From positions 78,576-142,575 of the forward strand of contig NZ_JAVRHT010000003.1 in NCBI RefSeq assembly GCF_031846415.1: a stretch of 64,000 nt of DNA, written 5' to 3'. Shown piece by piece: positions 57,711 through 64,000 of this stretch; position 1 is the first letter of the stretch; the number at the start of each line of letters is the position of its first letter. Position numbers and translations under genes: made by a program. The notes below the pieces were generated by a model. The model ran no database searches, was not told the origin of the DNA, and was given only the letters and a program-made list of their open reading frames with translations. Source of the stretch: Rubrivirga litoralis. Lineage in GTDB: Bacteria; Bacteroidota; Rhodothermia; Rhodothermales; Rubricoccaceae.

Positions 57711-59330
57711 ATGCCCCGACTTGCCCTCGCCGTTGCCGCGCTCGGCGCGTTCGCCCTCGCCGGCTGCGGCGCGCCGGCGCTGACCGCCGCCCCGCCCGCG
57801 GCGGCGGCGTTCGACCCCGCAGGCGTCGACTACGACGCCGTCGCCTCGCTGGACTACGACGAGTACGTCCGCCCGCTGCTCGTGGCCCGCAACGTGCTCT
57901 CCGCGACCGAGGGCGGGGCGGGGGACCCGGCCGCCTACGACCTGGGCGACGTGGTGATGGCGGGGCCGAGCGGGTTCGTGGTCCCGTTCGACGCCGAGGG
58001 CAGCCTGATGCTCCGGTTCGTCCGCGACCTGCCGGCGACGGCGGCCATCCCGTTCCCCAACCTCCGCGACCTGGAGCCCGACGAGCTCCGCTTCCTCGCG
58101 CGGTGGATCGAGGACGGCGCGCGCGGGGCCGACGGCCGCGTCCCGTTCGCCGACGCCACGGACCTCCTGCTGGCCGGCGTCCAGGGCGAGAACCACGTAG
58201 CTGTCGTCGACGCCCAGACGCTCCGCCTGATCCGCCGCATCGACTTCGACGAGCTGGGCGTCCCGTCGGCACCGTACGGGCCGCACCACTTCGCGTTCGA
58301 GCCGGACGGGAGCGCGGCCTACGTGTCGCTCGTCTCGGCGGGCGTGGTCGCCAAGGTGGCCCTCGACCTGTCGCTCGACCCGTCGAGCCCGGCCGTCCTC
58401 CTCGCGCAGTCCGAGCGGGGCGCGTTCGCCACGCCCGGCATGATGTCGCTCGACCCGTCGTCGCAGCGCCTCTTCGTCGGCCGCTCGACGCTCTCGGACC
58501 CGCTGGCGAACGGGTTCGGCGTCCTCGACCGCGAGACGATGGAGGTCGAGCTCGTCGCCACGCCGTTCAACGTGCCCCACGCGCTGGCCGCGACGCCCGA
58601 CGGCCGCTACGCGATCACGGCCGAGCTGACCGGCACGCAGGCGCTCAGCCGCGCGCTCGTCTACGACGTCCAGACCGGCGACGCGTCGATCGTGCCGATC
58701 CCCTCGGACGGCGAGCCCCGCGAGCTCATCCACTTCAGCATCCTCGGCGCGCACCACATGGGCGGCATGGCGGGCCACGCGATGGGCGACCACGCGATGG
58801 GCGAGGGCGGGGCGGGCTACCCGTACACGGTCACGCTCACGTCGCGCTCGACGGACGAGGTCCTTTTCTTCACGCTCAGCGAGGACGGCGAGCTGGTGAG
58901 GACCGGCTCGGCGCCGGCCGGCGACGGCCCCTACCACGCCCACGCCAACCACGACGGCTCGGACCTCCTCATTCCCGACCAGCGCGGCGACACCGTCACG
59001 ATTCTCGACGCCGCCACGCGCGCGCCGGCCCGCCTCGTCGAGGCCACGCCGCTCTCGCAGCCGCACAGCCCGGCGCCGTCCGTCGACGGCTCGCGCTTTT
59101 TCGTGACCTCGTCGAACCTCGACGGCGCCTGGACGCCGGAGTTCGTGTTCAACGGGCCGGACGGCCAGCCGCAGGAGGCCCGCGCCTTCGGCAACCTGGC
59201 CGCGTTCTCGCCCTCGGGCGAGGTGCTCGGCGTGGTCCAGCTCGGGGCCTACCCGTCAGGCCTGGAGCCGGTCCGCCTCCCGAGCGGGGCGGGCGCGGGC
59301 CACGGCCCGATGGACCACGGAGACCACTAA
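57711..59330 (+). CDS. Beta-propeller lipoprotein with heme-less cytochrome-like N-terminal domain
   Basis: The 539-residue protein has a lipoprotein signal (LALAVAALGAFALAGC). Residues about 42-140 (LDYDEYVRPLLVARNVLSATEG...IPFPNLRDLEPDELRFLARWIEDGAR) look like the planctomycete-type cytochrome domain but have no CxxCH. From about 150, YncE-like propeller strands follow (AGVQGENHVAVVDAQTLRLIRRI, VPHALAATPDGRYAITAELTGTQALSRALVYDVQTGD). A His/Met-rich insert (HHMGGMAGHAMGDHAMGEGG) and a His/Met tail (GHGPMDHGDH) suggest copper or another soft metal. Function is not assigned. Confidence 0.75.
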   Translation: MPRLALAVAALGAFALAGCGAPALTAAPPAAAAFDPAGVDYDAVASLDYDEYVRPLLVARNVLSATEGGAGDPAAYDLGDVVMAGPSGFVVPFDAEGSLMLRFVRDLPATAAIPFPNLRDLEPDELRFLARWIEDGARGADGRVPFADATDLLLAGVQGENHVAVVDAQTLRLIRRIDFDELGVPSAPYGPHHFAFEPDGSAAYVSLVSAGVVAKVALDLSLDPSSPAVLLAQSERGAFATPGMMSLDPSSQRLFVGRSTLSDPLANGFGVLDRETMEVELVATPFNVPHALAATPDGRYAITAELTGTQALSRALVYDVQTGDASIVPIPSDGEPRELIHFSILGAHHMGGMAGHAMGDHAMGEGGAGYPYTVTLTSRSTDEVLFFTLSEDGELVRTGSAPAGDGPYHAHANHDGSDLLIPDQRGDTVTILDAATRAPARLVEATPLSQPHSPAPSVDGSRFFVTSSNLDGAWTPEFVFNGPDGQPQEARAFGNLAAFSPSGEVLGVVQLGAYPSGLEPVRLPSGAGAGHGPMDHGDH

Positions 59331-59350
59331 AGTCCGCGGGTCACTAAGTC

Positions 59351-59515
59351 AGAGACCGTTTAGTAGCCGACCTCAATTCTCCTCCCCCCAGCGGGGGGAG
59401 GCCGGGAGGGGGGACCCGGGGCGGCCGCCCCGCCCTCGGCGGCCGCTCCGACGTCTATCCCCCACCCCAGCCCTCCCCCGATGGGGGAGGGGGAATCCTG
59501 CCAAACAGTTTCGCA
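59351..59515. mobile_element. MITE-like element copy 2
   Basis: The left end AGAGACCGTTTAG and right end CCAAACAGTTTC are worn versions of the copy 1 terminal repeat. CTCCTCCCCCCAGCGGGG, GGCCGGGAGGGGGG and CCCTCCCCCGATGGGGGAGG are shared with copy 1. No coding capacity. Confidence 0.6.
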
Positions 59516-59628
59516 GCGGGCCGCCGCTCGGAGCCCCAGACGCGCGCGGTCCTCTACGGACTTGCCGATGAGCCGAACGCCTGCGCAACTCGCCGTAGCC
59601 GCCCCGCCCCTTCACCACCACCCAGCCC

Positions 59629-61638
59629 GTGCGCCCCGTCCTGCTGATCCTGGCCGCCGCCCTGGCCGCCCCGCCCGCCGCGTTCGCGCAGTCGTTCGAG
59701 CGCGAGGCCGCGCCGTTTCCCGTTGCCGTGGGCGGGGTGGACGTCTCGTTCCCGTTCGCCGGCGGCTTTTTCGAGCCGCGCCCCGCCCTCGTCGACCTCG
59801 ATGACGACGGCGACGCCGACCTCGTGGTCAACGTGGGCGGGGCGGGCCTCCAGCTCTACGAGCGGACCGACGACGGCTGGGTCTGGCGGACCGACCGCCT
59901 GGGCGGCGTCGAGCCCGGCAACTGGTCCACGTTCGGGGACCTCGACGGCGACGGCGACCTCGACCTGCTCACGCGCGGAAACCCCGGGCGCGTCCGGTTC
60001 TGGCGCAACGTGGGCGAGGGCGAGGTACCCGGCTTCCCCCGCTTCGAGCTGGCCGCCGACGGGCTGACCACGACGGGCGGCCCGCCGGTCGCCGTCGAGG
60101 ACTCGTCGATCCCCGCCCTCGGCGACGTCGACGGCGACGGCGACCCCGACCTCCTCGCCGGCAAGGCCGACATCGGGACCATCACCTACCATCGCCACGA
60201 CGGCGTCGGGCCGGACGGGCTGCCGCGGTTCACGTTCGTGACCGACACGTTCGAGGACATCCAGGTCTACGAGGAGGACCCGTCGTGCGGCGGGCCGAGC
60301 CCCAACATCCCCGGCACGATCGTCCCCGGCACAATGGGCGCGCGCTCCACCCCGCCCGCGCCGGGCGGGGCGGGGCGGGGCGGGGCGGACCGAGCGGGCG
60401 GGGCGGGGCGGCCGACGGTCCGCCACGGCGCCAACGCCATCGCCCTCGTGTCGTTCGCCGGCGGGCCGACGCTGGACCTGTTCTGGGGCGACTTTTTCGC
60501 GCCCAGCCTCTTCTACTTCGTCAACACCGGGACCGTCACCGAGCCCGACTACCGCCTGGAGGCCGACCGCTTTCCCGTGGGCCAGCCGCTCACGTCGGGC
60601 GGCTACAACGCGCCCACGTTCGGGGACGCCGACGGCGACGGCGACGCCGACCTCGTGGTCGGCGTCCAGCGCGGGCTGTGCTTCCAAGGCCAGACGGCGG
60701 TCGCCAACCTGTTCTACTTCGAGAACACGGGGAGCCCCGACCGCCCCGCCCTCGAACTGCGGACGGACCGCCTGCTCGGCGCCGTCGACGTCGGCACGCG
60801 CTCGGCGCCGGCGCTCGCGGACCTCGACGGCGACGGCGACCTCGACCTCGTCGTTGGCAACGAGGCTGACCCCGACGACCCCAGCCGGGCTCGGCTCGCC
60901 CGGTTCGAGAACGTGGGCACCGACGCCGCGCCGGCCTTCGAGCTGGCCGACGACGACTGGCTCGCGCTGACCTACGACTACGGCGCCTACGGCCCGACCT
61001 TCGGGGACCTCGACGCGGACGGCGACCTCGACCTCCTCGTCGGCGGCTTCAACGGCCGCTTCGCCTTTCTCCGCAACACGGGCTCGGCCTCGGCGCCGGC
61101 CTACGAGGTGGAGGACGAGCGCTTCCAGAACGTCGACGCCGGCCAGTACGGGCGGGGCGCGCTGGGTGACCTCGATGGCGACGGTCGCCTCGACCTCGTG
61201 ACGGGCGCCTCGAACGGGCGCCTCCGCCTCTACCGGAACACGGGCACCGCCGAGGCCCCCGCCTTCCGCACCGACCGGCGCGGGGCGCCTGACTCGACGG
61301 ACCTCGCCTACGCCCTCTCGATCGGCCTCCCCGAAGACGTGGGACAGGACAGCGCGCCGGCGCTCGCGGACCTCGACGCAGACGGCGACCTCGACCTCGT
61401 CGTCGGCACCGCCGGGGGCGACCTCCTCACGTTCCAGAACGTGGGCTCGCCCACGGCGCCCCGGTTCGAGGAGGGCGGGGCGGTCCCGGGCGGGCGCCGC
61501 CGGACGGCCCCCACGCTGGGCGACCTCGACGGCGACGGGCACCCCGAGATCGTCGCCGGCGCCGACGCGGGCGGCCTCTTGTACTGGCGCGGCACGGACG
61601 CCGCCTGGACCGCCCCGCCCGCAGAGTCGGAGGAGTAG
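59629..61638 (+). CDS. FG-GAP/VCBS repeat protein with calcium-binding motifs
   Basis: The 669-residue protein starts with a signal peptide (VLLILAAALAAPPAAFAQ, GTG start) and consists of FG-GAP/VCBS repeats: LVDLDDDGDADLVVN, FGDLDGDGDLDLLTRG, LGDVDGDGDPDLLAG, FGDADGDGDADLVVG, LADLDGDGDLDLVVG and LGDLDGDGHPEIVAG. The DxDxDGxxD pattern binds calcium in integrin-like propellers, so it is probably a secreted or surface protein. Residues about 236-264 are a Gly/Ala-rich insertion coded by a cluster of the 11-mer motif (60345-60412) that interrupts the repeat pattern. Confidence 0.9.
   Translation: MRPVLLILAAALAAPPAAFAQSFEREAAPFPVAVGGVDVSFPFAGGFFEPRPALVDLDDDGDADLVVNVGGAGLQLYERTDDGWVWRTDRLGGVEPGNWSTFGDLDGDGDLDLLTRGNPGRVRFWRNVGEGEVPGFPRFELAADGLTTTGGPPVAVEDSSIPALGDVDGDGDPDLLAGKADIGTITYHRHDGVGPDGLPRFTFVTDTFEDIQVYEEDPSCGGPSPNIPGTIVPGTMGARSTPPAPGGAGRGGADRAGGAGRPTVRHGANAIALVSFAGGPTLDLFWGDFFAPSLFYFVNTGTVTEPDYRLEADRFPVGQPLTSGGYNAPTFGDADGDGDADLVVGVQRGLCFQGQTAVANLFYFENTGSPDRPALELRTDRLLGAVDVGTRSAPALADLDGDGDLDLVVGNEADPDDPSRARLARFENVGTDAAPAFELADDDWLALTYDYGAYGPTFGDLDADGDLDLLVGGFNGRFAFLRNTGSASAPAYEVEDERFQNVDAGQYGRGALGDLDGDGRLDLVTGASNGRLRLYRNTGTAEAPAFRTDRRGAPDSTDLAYALSIGLPEDVGQDSAPALADLDADGDLDLVVGTAGGDLLTFQNVGSPTAPRFEEGGAVPGGRRRTAPTLGDLDGDGHPEIVAGADAGGLLYWRGTDAAWTAPPAESEE
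60345..60412. repeat. Cluster of GGGCGGGGCGG motifs inside a coding sequence
   Basis: About 70 bases contain one complement copy and several overlapping direct copies of the motif, in frame as Gly-Gly-Ala/Gly-Arg codons. It looks like an insertion into the FG-GAP repeat gene. Confidence 0.8.
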
Positions 61639-61659
61639 CGCGCGGGCGGGGCGGCGACC

Positions 61660-62100
61660 TCAGCCTCCCCGCCCGTTCGGTGTGAGGCGTGGCGAGAGGA
61701 GGATGAGCACGCCCGCCCGCGTGTCGGGCGCGACCTGGAGCGCGGCCTCGGCCGGCGCGTACCCGGCGCGCTCGGCGACGAGCGCCACGCCGCCCGCGTC
61801 GACGTCGAGCGTGAACCGGCCGTCGGCGTCCGTGACGGCCGCCCCGCCCCGTCCGCCCGCGATGGCGACGCCGGCGACGGGCCGCCCGGTCGTCTCGTCC
61901 AGGACGCGCCCGTCGAGCGCGGTCCGCCCCGAGAGCGCCGCGGCCTCGTCGCCCGTCACGACCACGGCCGACGCCTCAGTGGGCGGCACGAGGTCAGGCG
62001 CGAGCCACTCCGGCGCGAGCGAGTACGGGACGACGGTGCCGCACGCGGCGAGCGCGAGCGCGGCGCCGACGAGGAGCGGGGCGGGGGGGAGGAGGCGCAT
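61660..62100 (-). CDS. Carboxypeptidase-regulatory-like small lipoprotein
   Basis: The 146-residue product has a lipoprotein signal (LLPPAPLLVGAALALAAC) and one regulatory-like (CarboxypepD_reg) beta domain: ALDGRVLDETTGRPVAGVAIAGGRGGAAVTDADGRFTLDVDAGGVALVAERAGYAPAEAALQVAPDTRAGVLILLSP. Such domains occur on surface proteins in Bacteroidota; the function is unknown. The ATG at 62100 starts the signal; the in-frame extension upstream to 62304 is gap repeat. Confidence 0.78.
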   Translation of the reverse strand: MRLLPPAPLLVGAALALAACGTVVPYSLAPEWLAPDLVPPTEASAVVVTGDEAAALSGRTALDGRVLDETTGRPVAGVAIAGGRGGAAVTDADGRFTLDVDAGGVALVAERAGYAPAEAALQVAPDTRAGVLILLSPRLTPNGRGG

Positions 62101-62116
62101 GGCAGGCTCGGTGGGC

Positions 62117-62141
62117 GGACCCAAAGGGCGGACCCAAAGGA
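62117..62141 (-). promoter_or_regulatory. Tandem GGACCCAAAGG elements upstream of a start codon
   Basis: GGACCCAAAGGG (62117-62128) and GGACCCAAAGGA (62130-62141) are two near-identical units 16 bases upstream of the minus-strand start at 62100. See 17552-17563 and 25733-25744. Confidence 0.45.
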
Positions 62142-62280
62142 CAGGGCGGTGTCGCTTCGGAACGCCCCACCCCGCCCGCGGTGCCCACTCCGCGCGGCGC
62201 GGGCGGGGCGGCTCGCGGTGTGGCAGCTGGCACCACCCCGCCCCGTGTGGCGAGGGCGGGGCGGCAACGACCGGCCGGCC

Positions 62281-62316
62281 ATCCCTCCATCCCGCATCCC
62301 CCATCCCTCTTCCCCC
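62281..62316. repeat. Heptamer words at the corA stop
   Basis: ATCCCTCC, ATCCCGC, ATCCCCC, ATCCCTC, TTCCCCC units (7-8 bases) abut the stop triplet of corA at 62317. No clear left arm is seen. Confidence 0.8.
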
Positions 62317-63540
62317 TCAGATCCAGTCGTTCTTGCGGAAGTACGCGAGCGCGCCGACCGTGACGAGCGCCATCACCCCGAGGAGCGCGAAGTAGCCGTA
62401 GCGCCAGTGGAGCTCGGGGATGTCGTCGAAGTTCATCCCGTAGAGCCCGGTGAGGAAGCCGAGCGGGAGGAAGATGGTGCCGACGACGGTCAGCACCTTC
62501 ATCACCTCGTTCTGGCGCGTGCCCAGCGCCGAGAGGTAGAGGTCGTTGGTGGAGGCGAGCACCTCGCGGAGCGACTCGATGATCTCGATGGCCTGGACGA
62601 GGTGGTCGGCCGCGTCGCGGAGGTACGGCCGCGTGCGGTCCTCGACGAACAGGACGTCCTCGTCCTGGAGCCGGGCGAGCACCTCGCGGAGCGGCCACAC
62701 CGACCGCCGCAGCACGACGACCTCGCGGCGGAGCGCCGAGATCGCCGCCTGAACCGCCGGGTCCGGGTCGTCCAGCGCCTGCGCCTCGAGCCGCTCCGTC
62801 GCGTCGCCCATCCGCTCCAGCGTCACGAACACGTGGTCGACGACGAGGTCGAGGAGCGCGTAGAGCAGGTAGTCCGCCCCGCTCGCGCGGATGCGGCCGA
62901 CGCCGCGGCGGAGCCGGTCGCGGACGGCGTCGAACACGTCGCCCTCGGCCTCCTGGAACGAGAGAACCCAGCCCGGCCCGAGCACGAGCGAGACCTGCTC
63001 GATCAGGTGGCCCGGGGCGTCTTCGCCGGCCGTCGCGTAGGCCGCCTCGGGGTCGGCGTCCGTGGCCTGGACCATCCGCGCGACGACGAAGAGGGTCTCG
63101 TCGTAGGTCTCGATCTTCGGCCGCTGCGTCGTGTGCACGAGGTCCTCGACGACGAGCGGGTGGAGCCCGAACGCGCGCCCGACGGCGTCGACCGTCGCCA
63201 CGTCGGCCACGCCGACGACGTCGACCCAGGTCACGCCGGGCCGGTCGGCGAGCGCGCGGGCGGCCTCGGCCGAGAGCCCGTCGTGCTCCTCGACGCCGCC
63301 CTCGGTGTAGTGGAACGCCGTGACGCGGGCGGGGCGGACCGGCGCCTCGGGCACGACCAGGAGACCGGGCGCCCGCCCGAGCGCGTGCGACCTCCGTTCG
63401 ACGAGCCGGGGCACGCGGGGCGTGAGCGGGGCCAGGAGCTGCCCGGCCTCGCGGCCGGCCTCCCGGAGCCGCCCGGCGATCTGCTCGCCGACGTCCCAGT
63501 CGCGGCGCCCGTCGGGTGGGCGGGGTGGTCGGCGGGCCAC
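62317..63540 (-). CDS. corA: CorA-family magnesium/cobalt transporter
   Basis: Inner-membrane divalent cation channel. The 407-residue product has a large cytoplasmic domain (VTWVDVVGVADVATVDAVGRAFGLHPLVVEDLVHTTQRPKIETYDETLFVVARMV) and two C-terminal membrane helices with the selectivity signature: VMKVLTVVGTIFLPLGFLTGLYGMNFDDIPELHWRYGYFALLGVMALVTVGALAYFRKNDWI (GMN at about 379-381). The first 70 residues are Pro/Arg-rich and diverged. The GTG start at 63540 immediately follows the stop of the LapA-like gene, so the two are probably one transcript. Confidence 0.95.
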   Translation of the reverse strand: MARRPPRPPDGRRDWDVGEQIAGRLREAGREAGQLLAPLTPRVPRLVERRSHALGRAPGLLVVPEAPVRPARVTAFHYTEGGVEEHDGLSAEAARALADRPGVTWVDVVGVADVATVDAVGRAFGLHPLVVEDLVHTTQRPKIETYDETLFVVARMVQATDADPEAAYATAGEDAPGHLIEQVSLVLGPGWVLSFQEAEGDVFDAVRDRLRRGVGRIRASGADYLLYALLDLVVDHVFVTLERMGDATERLEAQALDDPDPAVQAAISALRREVVVLRRSVWPLREVLARLQDEDVLFVEDRTRPYLRDAADHLVQAIEIIESLREVLASTNDLYLSALGTRQNEVMKVLTVVGTIFLPLGFLTGLYGMNFDDIPELHWRYGYFALLGVMALVTVGALAYFRKNDWI

Positions 63541-63945
63541 CTACGCCGGCGGCGGGTCGCGCTTGACGGTTTCGGTCCGCCGCGCCACCTCGTCCGCCAG
63601 CCGCTGCATCTCGTCGGCCTCGGTCGGGGCGCCCGGGTGGGGCGCCGGCTCGGGCGTGTTGAGGTGGCCCACGGCCTTCTCCTTCACAGTGCGCGTCTGC
63701 CCCAGCTCCTTTTCGACGCGGCGCGCGCGGCGCGAGGCCCCGATGCGGCCGGGCAGCGCGATCAGGTAGCCGACCAGGATCCCGGCCCCGAACCACCCCG
63801 CCAGCATCCACAGCACCGGCCCGACCCAGGTGATGCTCGTGAACGGGAGGGCGAGGGCCACGTCGTTCTGGAGGTTCTCCGGCCGGGTCGCCAGCAGGAT
63901 CCCGAGGACGGCGAACACGAGGAGGAGGGCGAGGGCGAAGCGCAT
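63541..63945 (-). CDS. LapA-like membrane protein (DUF1049)
   Basis: The 134-residue product has two membrane segments (RFALALLLVFAVLGILLATR and WVGPVLWMLAGWFGAGILVGYLIAL) joined by a short NVALALPFTSIT stretch, followed by a basic cytoplasmic tail with a helix (RIGASRRARRVEKELGQTRTVKEKAV) and a Pro-rich end. This is the layout of LapA/DUF1049 proteins, which help regulate lipopolysaccharide assembly in some bacteria. The role here is uncertain. Upstream of corA on the same strand and directly adjacent. Confidence 0.72.
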   Translation of the reverse strand: MRFALALLLVFAVLGILLATRPENLQNDVALALPFTSITWVGPVLWMLAGWFGAGILVGYLIALPGRIGASRRARRVEKELGQTRTVKEKAVGHLNTPEPAPHPGAPTEADEMQRLADEVARRTETVKRDPPPA

Positions 63946-64000
63946 GGCGGCTCGGGGGGTGGGGCGGGAGTTTACGGCGGCGCGCCGCTGGGGTGACGGG

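Overview
The window is a very GC-rich bacterial chromosome segment with densely packed genes. The gene content suggests a Bacteroidota-lineage organism, most likely Rhodothermota (Rubricoccaceae or Salinibacter-like). It has a DUF4835 protein, a PorV-like outer-membrane protein, a helix-hairpin-helix outer-membrane barrel, an S16 with a long acidic tail, the futalosine route to menaquinone (MqnA), BrxA bacilliredoxin, many lipoproteins, and a few TAnnTTTG-like promoter candidates. The taxon is an inference; no rRNA gene is present.

Layout. 1-2.8 kb: the end of an AhpD-like gene, tryptophan 2,3-dioxygenase, and a clan-A glycosidase lipoprotein. 3.4-9.2 kb: the conserved ffh-rpsP-rimM-trmD-rplS order, then mqnA and smpB. 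9.3-11.2 kb: a membrane PDZ/GAF protein resembling the input half of ComP. 11.2-16 kb (minus strand): purE-purK, proC, fabH and a lipase-like hydrolase. 16.2-20.8 kb: three exported amidohydrolase-family paralogs, two of which lack the metal-binding HxH. 21.1-25.7 kb: a translationally coupled RpiB-like/unknown pair with microcompartment-type tail motifs, a SpoIIAA-like protein, a histone-deacetylase-family enzyme and an HD phosphohydrolase. 26.1-32.3 kb: cell-envelope proteins and a HEAT-cyclophilin lipoprotein. 32.4-43 kb: tRNA-Leu(UAG), an alkaline-phosphatase-superfamily enzyme coupled to a DprA homolog, a response regulator, threonine aldolase, mtgA-greA, NlpC/P60, BrxA, a flippase and a GNAT-type enzyme. 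43-47.4 kb: hslU and hslV separated by a NYN-domain gene and an opposite-strand lipoprotein. 47.6-57.4 kb: lipoproteins, PBP4-type carboxypeptidase, mreC/mreB, purH/purN, SemiSWEET and LD-carboxypeptidase. 57.7-64 kb: a beta-propeller lipoprotein, an FG-GAP/VCBS protein, CorA and a LapA-like protein. Most of these are housekeeping genes (translation, purines, cell wall and shape, proteolysis).

The unusual content lies between and at the ends of genes. Three layers of repeats recur. (1) A dispersed 11-mer, GGGCGGGGYGG in both orientations, occurs several times per kilobase. It is often an inverted pair just after a stop codon (once a textbook terminator at 40361-40393) and is also used inside genes, mostly as Gly-Gly-Ala or Ala-Pro-Pro codons. 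(2) Gaps are bracketed by degenerate tandem heptamers. A word next to one gene boundary is matched by its reverse complement next to the other boundary, and the word differs from gap to gap. Perfect arrays of 7, 8 and 11 heptamers also occur. (3) There are GTAG-headed REP-like palindromes and two copies of a MITE-like element with GAGGCTGTTTGGG-type ends. The heptamer-bracketed hairpins, which in places have been drawn into coding sequence, are my best candidate for an undescribed system.

All calls come from reading the sequence and translations; no database search, alignment or folding program was run.
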